Below, piece after piece: positions 1 to 7,979 of a DNA stretch of 40,371 bases. The stretch is from Verrucomicrobiales bacterium (GTDB lineage Bacteria > Verrucomicrobiota > Verrucomicrobiia > Verrucomicrobiales > DEV007), in contig JAKISY010000033.1 of NCBI GenBank assembly GCA_021648365.1, positions 1 to 40,371 on the forward strand, given 5' to 3'. Both the position numbers and the translations under genes were made by a program. Every line of letters starts with the position of its first letter. The stretch's first letter is position 1. The notes under the pieces are model-generated. The model made no database searches. It saw only the letters and a list, made by a program, of their open reading frames with translations, and was not told the DNA's origin.

Positions 1-717
1 GCTGGCATTGGTTTTGCCTGCGCCGAAGCCCTCGCACAGCAAGGAGCCAAAGTGATCGCGCTCGATCTCAATCCCGACATCATTCCGCAGATGGAGAAAA
101 TCGGAGCCGACGCGATGATCGTCAACCTCACCGATGACAAAAAAGTGCTCGCAGCGGTCGAAGAAACGGTTCGCCGTTATGGTGGCATCGACATCCTCGT
201 CTCCAACGCTGGTGTATTCACCGCCGGACAATACCTCGACGAACTCGAAGCTCGCAACTGGGATCTGTCGATGAACGTCAATCTCACCTCGCATCAAAAA
301 CTGCTCAAATACACCATCCCCTATCTCAAAAAAGGCATCGACCCCGCAGTGATCTTAGTCGGATCGCGCAACGTCGCCGCCCCAGGAGCGGGAGCCGCCA
401 GCTACTCCTGCGCCAAAGCCGGACTCACCCAGCTGTGCCGCGTCGCCGCCCTCGAGCTCGCGCCACACGGCGTGCGCTGCAACATCATCCACCCTGATGC
501 CGTCTTTGATACCAAAATCTGGACCGACGAAGTACTCGCCCGCAGTGCTGAGCGCTACGGCATCACCGTGGCAGAATACAAAGCCCGCAATTTGCTCAAA
601 ACCGAGATCAAAAGCCGCAATGTGGGCGAGATGGTCTCCGCCATGGCAAGCACCTTGTTTTCAAAAACCACAGGAGCGCAAATTCCAGTCGATGGCGGCA
701 ATGATCGCGTTTTATAA
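1..717 (+). CDS. Bifunctional aldolase/short-chain dehydrogenase, C-terminal SDR part (5' truncated by window)
   Basis: The reading frame is open from base 1 and ends at a TAA, giving 239 residues that lack the N-terminus. The fragment opens inside the Rossmann glycine motif (AGIGFA) and shows the SDR core: NAG after the fourth strand (SNAGVF), a catalytic Ser (VGSRN) and the YxxxK pair (YSCAK). The C-terminal stretch HPDAVFDTKIWT and the ending VDGGNDRVL are typical of RhaD-type enzymes, which fuse a class II aldolase domain to a lactaldehyde dehydrogenase (L-rhamnose catabolism: rhamnulose-1-phosphate aldolase plus lactaldehyde oxidation). The aldolase half would lie upstream of the window and is not seen, so a plain SDR cannot be excluded, although the C-terminal signature argues for the fusion. 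A methionine 17 codons in is inside the fold and is not a start. Confidence 0.85.
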   Translation, partial: AGIGFACAEALAQQGAKVIALDLNPDIIPQMEKIGADAMIVNLTDDKKVLAAVEETVRRYGGIDILVSNAGVFTAGQYLDELEARNWDLSMNVNLTSHQKLLKYTIPYLKKGIDPAVILVGSRNVAAPGAGAASYSCAKAGLTQLCRVAALELAPHGVRCNIIHPDAVFDTKIWTDEVLARSAERYGITVAEYKARNLLKTEIKSRNVGEMVSAMASTLFSKTTGAQIPVDGGNDRVL

Positions 718-738
718 AAACTCCTGCATTTCCACAGG

Positions 739-766
739 TTGACAATTACCCATTTGCCATTTAAAT
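739..766 (+). promoter_or_regulatory. Putative sigma-70 promoter of the cytochrome c gene
   Basis: A perfect -35 hexamer TTGACA (739-744) is followed after 16 bases by TTAAAT (761-766), four of six matches to the -10 consensus. Transcription would begin near 772-774, only a few bases before the ATG at 776, so the mRNA would be nearly leaderless, which fits the absence of a Shine-Dalgarno sequence. Called by eye. Confidence 0.45.
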
Positions 767-775
767 CACAACACC

Positions 776-1390
776 ATGAGCGACGATCACTCCTCTAACA
801 AACCATCATCAGGCGTTTCACTTCTAGGCAACCTTCTTGCCATCGGCATCCCCATTCTTATGGTGGTGATGCTTGGACTCACAGGTGCCGCTTTTTTAAT
901 AGATTACCTCAAAGGAGATCCCAAAGAGAAAGAAAGTAAAGCCGTCGCCACTACAGCTAAAGCTAAAGCACCTGCCGCCGCTGAATCGGCTCCTGACCTG
1001 ATGGCATTGGGGAAAACCACTTATGGCACCTGTGGCGCTTGTCACGGTATGGACGGAAAAGGACTGAAAGTCGGCCCCATGCTGATGGCTCCCAGTCTTA
1101 CTGGTTCCGAGATCGTCAACGGCGACCCCGACCGCATGGCATTGGTCGTGCTCAAAGGTCTCAAAAAAGAAAGCACCGATTTCATGGGAGTCATGACCCC
1201 CCTCGCAGCCATGCTCGACGACGAAAAACTCGCCGCGGTCATGACCTATGTGCGCGCTTCTTTTGGCAACAAATCCGCTGCCGTCTCCGTCGATACCGCA
1301 AAAAAAGCTCGCGAGCGTTTTGCCAAACTGACCGATCCTACTGGCATCAGCCGTGCTAAGATCGATGAGATCATAGCCGCACACAAATAG
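776..1390 (+). CDS. Membrane-anchored c-type cytochrome
   Basis: A 204-residue protein with one N-terminal membrane segment (about residues 15-43) followed by a Lys/Ala-rich linker (about 50-72), so the C-terminal domain should sit in the periplasm tethered to the inner membrane. The single heme c site is CGACH at residues 86-90, and a Met in FMGVMTPL (137 or 140) is the likely distal ligand. The fold resembles class I monoheme cytochromes such as the cytochrome c of oxidase or alternative complex III systems, and its role is probably electron transfer to a terminal oxidase. No oxidase genes are adjacent, so the partner is unknown. A TTGACA promoter lies directly upstream. The overlapping antisense frames are shadows. 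Confidence 0.85.
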   Translation: MSDDHSSNKPSSGVSLLGNLLAIGIPILMVVMLGLTGAAFLIDYLKGDPKEKESKAVATTAKAKAPAAAESAPDLMALGKTTYGTCGACHGMDGKGLKVGPMLMAPSLTGSEIVNGDPDRMALVVLKGLKKESTDFMGVMTPLAAMLDDEKLAAVMTYVRASFGNKSAAVSVDTAKKARERFAKLTDPTGISRAKIDEIIAAHK

Positions 1391-1399
1391 CCCCCGTAG

Positions 1400-1418
1400 C
1401 ATGGGCTACCAGCCCATG
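1400..1418 (+). repeat. Inverted repeat after the cytochrome c gene
   Basis: CATGGGCT, a 3-base loop and AGCCCATG form a perfect 8-bp stem just after the cytochrome stop codon. There is no T-run behind it, only CTTTCT, so it is a weak terminator candidate. It could equally be a small dispersed palindromic (REP-like) element; only a genome-wide search could tell. Confidence 0.45.
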
Positions 1419-1525
1419 ACCTTTCTAGGACAATCTACCGATCCTAGCCCAGCTATATGCAGAGCCTAAAAACTCTGCCCTCCTTACGATTTGATTTTTC
1501 TCCACAAATCCATATACTTTCCACC

Positions 1526-2746
1526 ATGCCCAAATCGCCTGAACCTCCCATACACCCAACCCCCTTCCAGCGCAAAACCCTATGGACAGGGATCACCGCC
1601 TTATCAATGGTGACCATCGGTTGTGTGATCGTCGGGCTAATCTGGCTCAGCAGCACCATCCTAGGCTATTTGCAACCCGTTCTAGTGCCTCTAGCAGTAG
1701 CAGGCATCATCGCTTATTTGTTAGAGCCTATCATCCGTTGGCTGCAACAACGCAATATCAAGCACCACCGAGCCGTCTTGATCGTCTATGTCGGATTCAT
1801 ACTCGCCATCGTATTACTCGCCACTGCAGTGATCGTCCCTACCTTCGGACAAGCCGACGAACTTTTCGAAAAACGGGAACTCATCCAGCAACAAGTGACC
1901 GAAGGGCTGAAAACTGGCATCTCTCAACTGCAGGGGAAATTCGGCTCAGAGATAGGTCAAGAATACTACCAGCGCGGCGTGACCTGGCTGTCCGAAGAAG
2001 GACCCGCCATCGTGCAAAAAGTAGGCACTTGGTTTTGGAGTCGTATCAGTGGCGTATTTGGTTTTTTCGGTTATTTACTCGGACTCTTTTTGGTTCCCAT
2101 TTATCTCTACTATTTTCTCATGGAGAGCCAGAGTATCAGCAAACAATGGAGCGATTACCTGCCGCTCAAAGCTTCCAACTTCAAAGACGAGGTGGTCGCC
2201 ACTCTCAGCGAAATCAACCAATACCTGATTGCCTTTTTCCGTGGGCAAATGCTCGTCAGCATGATCGATGGAGCCTTGGTAGGCATCGCCCTCGCCTTCA
2301 TGGGCTTAGACTACGCACTGCTTATAGGCGTCTTTGTAGCTCTACTCGGACTGATCCCCTACATCGGCAACCTGCTCTGCCTAATCCCTGCCCTACTCAT
2401 CTCTGTAGCCCAATTCTCTGATCCCAATGCGCAATGGACCTGGCTCCAGCACACCTGGGCCTACCCGCTGATCGTGCTCATCCTCTTCACCGGCGTGCAA
2501 CAAGTCAACAGCCTTTTCACCGCCCCTAAAATTGTCGGCGAATCCGTCGGTCTGCATCCGCTCACGATCATTTTTTCCATCCTGTTTTGGAGTTTGTTGA
2601 TGGGCGGACTGCTCGGCGCCTTACTCGCCGTCCCGATGACAGCCTCACTCAAAGTGCTCTTCCAACGCTATGTCTGGGATCGCCGCCTGAGCCCGCAGGC
2701 GATTGACGGAAAAAACAAAAGCTCCGTATCCGAGGAAGCCACTTGA
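1526..2746 (+). CDS. AI-2E/PerM family transporter
   Basis: A 406-residue polytopic membrane protein of the AI-2E family (TqsA/PerM-like, UPF0118). Hydrophobic segments occur near the N-terminus (two helices before the conserved LLEPIIRWLQQR region), then a soluble, charged middle section with the DELFEKRELIQQQVTEG stretch. A C-terminal group of helices follows, including the family-typical GLIPYIGNLL and the final GGLLGALLAVPMTASLKVL. Members export small molecules or act in ion homeostasis; the substrate here cannot be told, and the AI-2 name is historical. I chose the ATG at 1526 because an in-frame ATG at 1457 would add 23 poorly conserved residues; the longer form remains possible. No Shine-Dalgarno sequence is visible. 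Confidence 0.85.
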   Translation: MPKSPEPPIHPTPFQRKTLWTGITALSMVTIGCVIVGLIWLSSTILGYLQPVLVPLAVAGIIAYLLEPIIRWLQQRNIKHHRAVLIVYVGFILAIVLLATAVIVPTFGQADELFEKRELIQQQVTEGLKTGISQLQGKFGSEIGQEYYQRGVTWLSEEGPAIVQKVGTWFWSRISGVFGFFGYLLGLFLVPIYLYYFLMESQSISKQWSDYLPLKASNFKDEVVATLSEINQYLIAFFRGQMLVSMIDGALVGIALAFMGLDYALLIGVFVALLGLIPYIGNLLCLIPALLISVAQFSDPNAQWTWLQHTWAYPLIVLILFTGVQQVNSLFTAPKIVGESVGLHPLTIIFSILFWSLLMGGLLGALLAVPMTASLKVLFQRYVWDRRLSPQAIDGKNKSSVSEEAT

Positions 2747-2751
2747 ACAGA

Positions 2752-2765
2752 GCGCAAAGTTGCGC
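2752..2765 (+). terminator. Weak hairpin after the AI-2E transporter gene
   Basis: GCGCAA, a 2-base loop and TTGCGC form a short stem just downstream of the stop codon, followed by CTTCTT rather than a run of T. This is a poor but possible terminator. Confidence 0.25.
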
Positions 2766-2836
2766 CTTCTTAGACATTCGTATCACAACGCAACGCTCTT
2801 GCTAGGTAACAGCAAGCCTACAGATTTTTTATTCCA

Positions 2837-3838
2837 ATGACTCAAGCCACACAAATCGACACCACCCAGCTCTCCGAACAAATCCAACAACAAGGAACTT
2901 GGGTTCCTGCAGTCAGACAAGAAATGAGTCGCGTCATCGTCGGCCAACAAGAGCTCGTAGATCGCTTGATCATCGGGCTACTCGTCAACGGCCACATCTT
3001 GCTCGAAGGCGTACCTGGCCTAGCCAAGACCCTAACCGTCAATGCCCTCTCAGGAGCACTGCATGTGGATTTTCAACGACTCCAGTTCACCCCCGACCTC
3101 TTGCCCGCCGACCTCATCGGCACTCTGATTTTCAATCAACAAAGCAATGAGTTCACCCCCAAACTCGGACCACTTTTTTCCAACTTAATCCTCGCCGACG
3201 AAATCAACCGTGCCCCTGCTAAAGTGCAAAGTGCCTTGCTCGAAGCGATGCAAGAACGCCAAGTCACCATCGGCGATACCACCTACCCCCTGCCCGATCC
3301 CTTTTTAGTCTTGGCAACGATGAACCCCATCGACCAAGAAGGCACCTACCAACTTCCCGAAGCCCAGCTCGACCGCTTCCTACTCAAAGTGATCGTCGAT
3401 TACCCCAGCTTCGAAGAAGAGCGCTTCGTGCTCGACCTGATGGCGACCTCTTCGCCTATCACCAAAACTCAATCCATCACCGACGCCCAAACCGTCATCG
3501 CCAGCCGTGAGCTGGTCAATCAGATCCACGTCGATGACGGAATAAAAAACTACATCGTCTCGCTGATCCACGCGACTCGTAATGCCGAACAAATCGACCC
3601 GTCTTTAAAAAATCTCGTCCGCATCGGTGCCTCACCACGTGGAACCATCAACCTCACCCTCGCAGCCAAAGCTCACGCCTTTTTAAACGGACGTGGTTAC
3701 GTGATCCCTCAAGACATCAAAGACCTAGCCTATGATGTGCTACGTCACCGTATCCTATTAACCTACGAAGCCGAAGCCGAAGAGATCACCAGTCAGGACA
3801 TCATCGCCAAAATTCTCGAACGCGTGCCAGTGCCTTAA
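2837..3838 (+). CDS. MoxR family AAA+ ATPase
   Basis: A 333-residue protein of normal length for the MoxR family. Walker A is GVPGLAKT at residues 58-65, Walker B LILADE at 117-122, followed by the family hallmark INRAPAKVQSALLEAMQER and the sensor region ATMNPIDQEGTYQLPEAQLDRF. MoxR ATPases are cytoplasmic chaperone-like enzymes that assemble or activate partner complexes, usually DUF58 and VWA-domain proteins encoded next door. Here the next gene is a membrane LRR protein 30 bases downstream, and no DUF58 or VWA gene follows, so the usual partners are absent or elsewhere. The catalytic assignment is secure; the biological client is unknown. Confidence 0.93.
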   Translation: MTQATQIDTTQLSEQIQQQGTWVPAVRQEMSRVIVGQQELVDRLIIGLLVNGHILLEGVPGLAKTLTVNALSGALHVDFQRLQFTPDLLPADLIGTLIFNQQSNEFTPKLGPLFSNLILADEINRAPAKVQSALLEAMQERQVTIGDTTYPLPDPFLVLATMNPIDQEGTYQLPEAQLDRFLLKVIVDYPSFEEERFVLDLMATSSPITKTQSITDAQTVIASRELVNQIHVDDGIKNYIVSLIHATRNAEQIDPSLKNLVRIGASPRGTINLTLAAKAHAFLNGRGYVIPQDIKDLAYDVLRHRILLTYEAEAEEITSQDIIAKILERVPVP

Positions 3839-3868
3839 ACTCTTACTCTCAATTATTAGCGATAAGCC

Positions 3869-5053
3869 ATGCCGGATACGCCACCATCTAGATCGCGCCG
3901 TACACCGGTTGTGCTAGCAGTTATCGTCTTAAGTCTCGCAATCGCATGGGCGCTAATGCAAGTCGAGCGAAGAAACCCTCGCGAAATACTCGCCGAAGAT
4001 TATGGCGCCCAAATTGAGAGCTTCGAAGACAAAATAGAAGTCAGCCTCGCTGCGCTAGAGATCGAAGACTTGACCCAAGCCGCACAACTGCTGATCCAGT
4101 TAGGAACCATCTCATCTCTCGATGTTTCCCAATGCGAAGCCTTAAAAAGCTTAAATGGAATTGAGTTACTACCCGACCTCGAAGCCTTTTCAGCAGCGAA
4201 CTGCCCACAACTCTCTGCACTCACCCCCTTATTTTCTCTGCCTTCACTTCGCAGTGTCACGATCAATGAATGCCCTAAACTAAACGAAGATATCACTCTC
4301 CCCACCACCCCTTCTCTGGAAGGGCTCTACATCGAAAATTGTCAAAAACTCAAACAAGTAACTTTCACACAATCTCCCATCTTGAAACAACTCTTTCTCG
4401 GCGGCAACATTCAACTAAGCCGCATCGCTGGACTCGAGCAACTCAGTCAACTGACCGATCTCGACATCTCCACCTGCCACCAGCTGCAAGACCTCGAAGG
4501 CATCCACTCTCTCACTGAACTGCTCATGTTCGACCTCAGAAATACCAGTTCCCTTCCCAACTTGGATTTCCTTGCAAAATTAAGCTCTGTCGAGATCTTG
4601 CGCTTAGGCGGCATGGATTCCTTTCAAAATCTCTCAGCACTCGCAAATCTGGATAATCTACACGAACTCCACATCGAAGCTTGTGATCAACTCACCAGCC
4701 TCGAAGGTCTGCCAAGTAACAGCCAACTCAACTACATGGGGTTTTCCTACTGCTCGAAACTTAGCACTCTGCAAGGCATCTCCAAAGCCAGCCAACTCGA
4801 ACAACTCGCCATCACCAACTGTGAAAACCTCACCAACATCACAGAAATTTCTGCATCCCGACAGCTACAAAATGTCGATTTCGCTCACTGCAAAACCTTA
4901 AGCGACATCACCCCACTCACCACTCTCAAACAGCTGCAACTGATCCAACTCGCCGACACCTCCGCCAGTGACGAAGCCATCAAGGCGCTAAAAAAAGCCC
5001 TACCCAAAACCATCATCGTGCAAGTAGCCGACGACGGCCCGCCGAGTTATTAA
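3869..5053 (+). CDS. Membrane-anchored leucine-rich-repeat protein
   Basis: A 394-residue protein with a basic N-terminus and one membrane segment (about residues 13-31, VVLAVIVLSLAIAWALM), then a soluble, presumably periplasmic domain. From about residue 70 onward it is a run of LRR-like repeats of 21-24 residues, many with the cysteine-containing pattern L..L.I..C..L, for example LTDLDISTCHQLQDLEGI. Such repeats form a curved protein-binding surface. It follows the MoxR gene by 30 bases on the same strand and is probably co-transcribed with it. It resembles the LRR part of the protein at 8377-10287 in style. No catalytic motif is visible and the ligand is unknown. Confidence 0.75.
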   Translation: MPDTPPSRSRRTPVVLAVIVLSLAIAWALMQVERRNPREILAEDYGAQIESFEDKIEVSLAALEIEDLTQAAQLLIQLGTISSLDVSQCEALKSLNGIELLPDLEAFSAANCPQLSALTPLFSLPSLRSVTINECPKLNEDITLPTTPSLEGLYIENCQKLKQVTFTQSPILKQLFLGGNIQLSRIAGLEQLSQLTDLDISTCHQLQDLEGIHSLTELLMFDLRNTSSLPNLDFLAKLSSVEILRLGGMDSFQNLSALANLDNLHELHIEACDQLTSLEGLPSNSQLNYMGFSYCSKLSTLQGISKASQLEQLAITNCENLTNITEISASRQLQNVDFAHCKTLSDITPLTTLKQLQLIQLADTSASDEAIKALKKALPKTIIVQVADDGPPSY

Positions 5054-5058
5054 GCTAT

Positions 5059-6054
5059 TCATTCTCCGCAATCAAAGATCTTCTTCTCTGGCAGAAATTC
5101 AGCTAATAATTGCTGCAAAACTGATCGCATCTCACCTTCCCGCTCTGGAGCATAAGTGATCAGACCGTCACCACGTTTCTCAAACCCTGCTGCAAACAAT
5201 CTCTCTTCTGGGTAGAGTTTGGTCATACGCTCAAACATCGCTTCAGGGAAGCGCATCGGCCCAAAGGTAACTGAGTGAACTTGATCCGGCTTGATCACTG
5301 AAAAAATCTCTTCTACCAGTTGCTCATAATGCTGTTTGAAATCGGGCTGAGCAATCAACGGATCCAAGCGCAAGCCTATCTGCCATCCTCGCTGCGCTAC
5401 TCTCTCCATCGCCTGCAAGCGCGAACCCACACTTGGTGCTCCATGTTCAAAAGCCTGCGCGATGGGACGCGGCGACAGACTGAATGCCACCACCACATTC
5501 TCCAGAGCGGGACGTTTCAACAGAACGCCAACATTCACACTCTTGGTGCGCAATTCCAAAACTCCTCTTGGGCGTTTTTCGAAAAAGGAGATGAAATTTT
5601 CCGCGAAGCCTGTCAGGCTTTCCAATGCAAGAGAATCCCCATCATAACCCGAAAAAAAGCCCACCGTCTCCCCAGCAGGACAATCGACCAACACTTCATC
5701 GATGGCATTCTGCATATCCTCATAGTTCACAAACCACACCTGATGTGCCGAACGATACATGCCTTGCAAAAAACAATAACGACAATCGTAAGGGCAATTC
5801 AGTATATGCGAAAAATAATAATTGCTCTCGCTTCCTATTCCGTAAGCAGGAGGAATCGGCAAAACCATGCGCCCGTATTTCTCAGCCAAAATCCAAGACG
5901 GCTTCTGCTTTTGCCAACGAAAGTTCTGCCCACGCACATTGAACACCTCACTGAAACGCGCGCAGGCGATCCTCTCCGCCTTCGGGAAGCGTTTCAGCAT
6001 AGCTCGCACCCGGGCATGGTCGGCAATCTTTTCTTCTAGGTATAAAGTATCCAC
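5059..6054 (-). CDS. Spore photoproduct lyase family radical SAM protein
   Basis: A 331-residue protein with a CxxxCxxC iron-sulfur motif at Cys87, Cys91 and Cys94 within NCPYDCRYCFLQGMY, the form seen in SplB-like DNA photoproduct lyases. Further family features are the LPIPPAYGIGSE stretch before the cluster and the LELRTKSVNV segment after it. SplB repairs the spore photoproduct (5-thyminyl-5,6-dihydrothymine) using S-adenosylmethionine chemistry. Homologues also occur in non-sporulating bacteria, where the substrate is unproven. The gene begins 12 bases after the end of the nucleoside-phosphorylase-fold gene and is the last gene of a compact minus-strand group. It converges with the LRR gene, whose stop lies only 5 bases away. 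Confidence 0.85.
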   Translation of the reverse strand: MDTLYLEEKIADHARVRAMLKRFPKAERIACARFSEVFNVRGQNFRWQKQKPSWILAEKYGRMVLPIPPAYGIGSESNYYFSHILNCPYDCRYCFLQGMYRSAHQVWFVNYEDMQNAIDEVLVDCPAGETVGFFSGYDGDSLALESLTGFAENFISFFEKRPRGVLELRTKSVNVGVLLKRPALENVVVAFSLSPRPIAQAFEHGAPSVGSRLQAMERVAQRGWQIGLRLDPLIAQPDFKQHYEQLVEEIFSVIKPDQVHSVTFGPMRFPEAMFERMTKLYPEERLFAAGFEKRGDGLITYAPEREGEMRSVLQQLLAEFLPEKKIFDCGE

Positions 6055-6066
6055 AGTTCAAAAATA

Positions 6067-6960
6067 TTATCTCCTTGCTACAATCGCCTCATCTCCACAA
6101 AAAATCAGCTCTTGTTGCAATACCTTTAATGCCTCAGCACTCGACTTCACTCCATTCCGAACACAGATCGCAACAGCCGTATCCTCAACAGACATCGCCT
6201 GCCAGCGACGCAGTATTTTGTGTAACTGATGCCGTTCGGTTTCACTAAAGCGCCACTCCTGCAACACCTCTGCCAACCCCGCAGGCGGCGCACAGCGACT
6301 GCGTTCTTGCGCCGACAAGCTCATCATCTCGTCACTAAAATCCACTAAGCTAACCATGTGCTGCTCAACCCACCTCCCCACTTGTCCTTTGTCCAAATCA
6401 CGCCAGGACTGCTGTGCATTGTCCGACACCAACTTCACGCACTGCACCAGTTCTCTTGTCGAAAGCCGGCTAGCCATCGTATAAAATCCACTCGCTTCCA
6501 TATCCACCAGCGTATCCCCTGCAGGATAGTCTCCAGGCTGATCCACCGTCAACAAAGCGCTCGCCAGTCTTTTGCCCGTTCGATACAAACGCGGAGGATA
6601 CCATTTTTGCTCGGAGCCAGCATCTTGCAACTTGTTCACCCACCGCAGTTCCCCCAATTCACGATCCCTATGCCCCGCAATACCAAAATTGATCCACGCC
6701 ACCCCCTTAGCTTCGTCCAACTCATGAAAAAGGCTGATCACCGCCGCCGCACTTTGTATTTTACCCATACCCGAGACCACTAGGCTCACCCGTTGATCCC
6801 CACTCTGATAGATCGGAAACAAGCTTGCTGTTTTGATTTTTTTCAAAGAAAAATGACGGATCACAGCTTTCGCTTCCGGCATCAATGCCACCACCCAAGC
6901 GACACGCCCATCACTCAGAACCGAATTGACTTGATCACTCGCTTTAACCATCTCGCTCAT
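6067..6960 (-). CDS. Nucleoside phosphorylase/nucleosidase superfamily protein (MTAN-like)
   Basis: A 297-residue protein whose first two thirds match the purine nucleoside phosphorylase fold. The features are an N-terminal strand with an acidic residue (VVALMPEAKAV), the glycine segment VVSGMGKIQSA, NFGIAGH, and the diagnostic VDMEASGFYTMA, where the Met-Glu pair contacts the ribose. The family includes MTA/SAH nucleosidase and the hopanoid-pathway phosphorylase HpnG. The C-terminal ~90 residues (after about 210) are helical, charged and not part of the fold. Its ATG overlaps the stop of the upstream gene by four bases (ATGA), indicating translational coupling, and the radical SAM gene follows at 12 bases. 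Cleavage of 5'-deoxyadenosine or methylthioadenosine would suit that neighbour. The exact substrate is not shown by the sequence. Confidence 0.7.
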   Translation of the reverse strand: MSEMVKASDQVNSVLSDGRVAWVVALMPEAKAVIRHFSLKKIKTASLFPIYQSGDQRVSLVVSGMGKIQSAAAVISLFHELDEAKGVAWINFGIAGHRDRELGELRWVNKLQDAGSEQKWYPPRLYRTGKRLASALLTVDQPGDYPAGDTLVDMEASGFYTMASRLSTRELVQCVKLVSDNAQQSWRDLDKGQVGRWVEQHMVSLVDFSDEMMSLSAQERSRCAPPAGLAEVLQEWRFSETERHQLHKILRRWQAMSVEDTAVAICVRNGVKSSAEALKVLQQELIFCGDEAIVARR

Positions 6961-7964
6961 TGATCTCTGCTCTCCAATACCAGCAACAACGGGCGGTGAT
7001 CACTCGCAAGGTACCAATCCTCGCCATGCGGAATGTAACTCTTCTTCTTATCGATCTCAGCAAGCACTCCCTTACTCGCCAACACAAAATCAAAGCGCGC
7101 ATAAGAATCCGCGTAGTTCCAATAATGCGTCCATAAAAAACCATATTGATCACTCATGTTGATCGACTTAAGATAAGTGTCCGTCCGAAAACGTCCGCGT
7201 AAAGTCCGCACAGGCATTTCATTTTTGGTAGCGTTCAGGTCTCCATAGACAATCAAATTCACCCCCGGCTCTTGTTGTAAAATACCGTCCACATGACGTC
7301 GTGCCAACAACGCTTCATTCTGTCGCATCAGAGCCTGGTCAGCTTCAGGCGTTTCGCGCTTAGATTTCAAATGCAAGCCCACCAAGCGCAATCTATAGTT
7401 CGAGTTAGGGGCAATCGTCACATCTAGAATGCCTCGTTGAAAAGGCAAGCGCTGTTGTCCAATCAAATAAGTCAGCTCAGTCTGAGGGTTCCTCGCCACA
7501 ATCGGGAAACGCGATAACAGCGCCAAGTTTCTTTCATACTCCGTCGATGCCTGCACCAACTCTATATATGGCAAGTCAAGACCCTCCGATTTGAGCCGCG
7601 ATTGAAAATCTTTCAGATACCCCATCCCTCCGATTTCGCACACCCCTACTACATCAGGCTTGCTACTCACCACTACCTTGATCAATGCCGCTATTTCATC
7701 ATCGGGCTTCGGCGCATCCTCCACGCTCACCCCCTTCACTCGCCGCTTCATCGGCAGGTAATTACGCAAATTATACGAAAGGAAACGCAATTCACCGGTA
7801 TCACCCTCATCCGAGTTTTTTTCCTGTCGCTCTTGTGCCTTGAGCGAAGAAGAAAACAAAAAAATGGCACCCAATAGGCTACACAATAAAAGCACAAAAA
7901 AACCCGCGAAGAACAATTTCGCGGGCTGTTGATGAATCGAGACCACCATGCTCTCGATTCTCAT
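6957..7964 (-). CDS. Secreted endonuclease/exonuclease/phosphatase-fold protein
   Basis: A 335-residue protein with a hydrophobic N-terminal segment (about residues 17-40) ending near LKAQ, a plausible signal peptide or anchor. The EEP fold follows: RFLSYNLRNYL (60-70), the metal-binding Glu in VVGVCEIGG (Glu110), the YGDLNATKNE motif, RFDFVLAS, and the terminal Asp-His in ASDHRPLLLVLE. Family members cleave phosphodiester bonds in nucleic acids or lipids using Mg2+. Export makes a nutritional or envelope role likelier than DNA repair. It lies 15 bases downstream of tatA, and its signal-peptide region contains a terminator-like hairpin (7896-7925). An ATG at 7949 is an alternative start, as is a GTG just after that hairpin. 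Confidence 0.8.
   Translation of the reverse strand: MRIESMVVSIHQQPAKLFFAGFFVLLLCSLLGAIFLFSSSLKAQERQEKNSDEGDTGELRFLSYNLRNYLPMKRRVKGVSVEDAPKPDDEIAALIKVVVSSKPDVVGVCEIGGMGYLKDFQSRLKSEGLDLPYIELVQASTEYERNLALLSRFPIVARNPQTELTYLIGQQRLPFQRGILDVTIAPNSNYRLRLVGLHLKSKRETPEADQALMRQNEALLARRHVDGILQQEPGVNLIVYGDLNATKNEMPVRTLRGRFRTDTYLKSINMSDQYGFLWTHYWNYADSYARFDFVLASKGVLAEIDKKKSYIPHGEDWYLASDHRPLLLVLESRDQ
7896..7925 (-). terminator. Rho-independent terminator-like hairpin downstream of tatA, inside the EEP signal-peptide codons
   Basis: Read on the minus strand, CCCGCGAA (7925-7918), a 7-base loop and TTCGCGGG (7910-7903) are followed by seven T (7902-7896). This is the textbook form of an intrinsic terminator, 55 bases after the tatA stop codon. 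It lies within codons 14-23 of the downstream EEP gene, so it would reduce read-through into that gene and its followers. Confidence 0.7.
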
Positions 7965-7979
7965 GATTCACAATAAAGC

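Noticed and set aside
896..1402. Long antisense frame opposite the cytochrome c gene
   Set aside because: It is the complementary-strand shadow of a gene with clear heme motif; its own translation has no recognisable feature.
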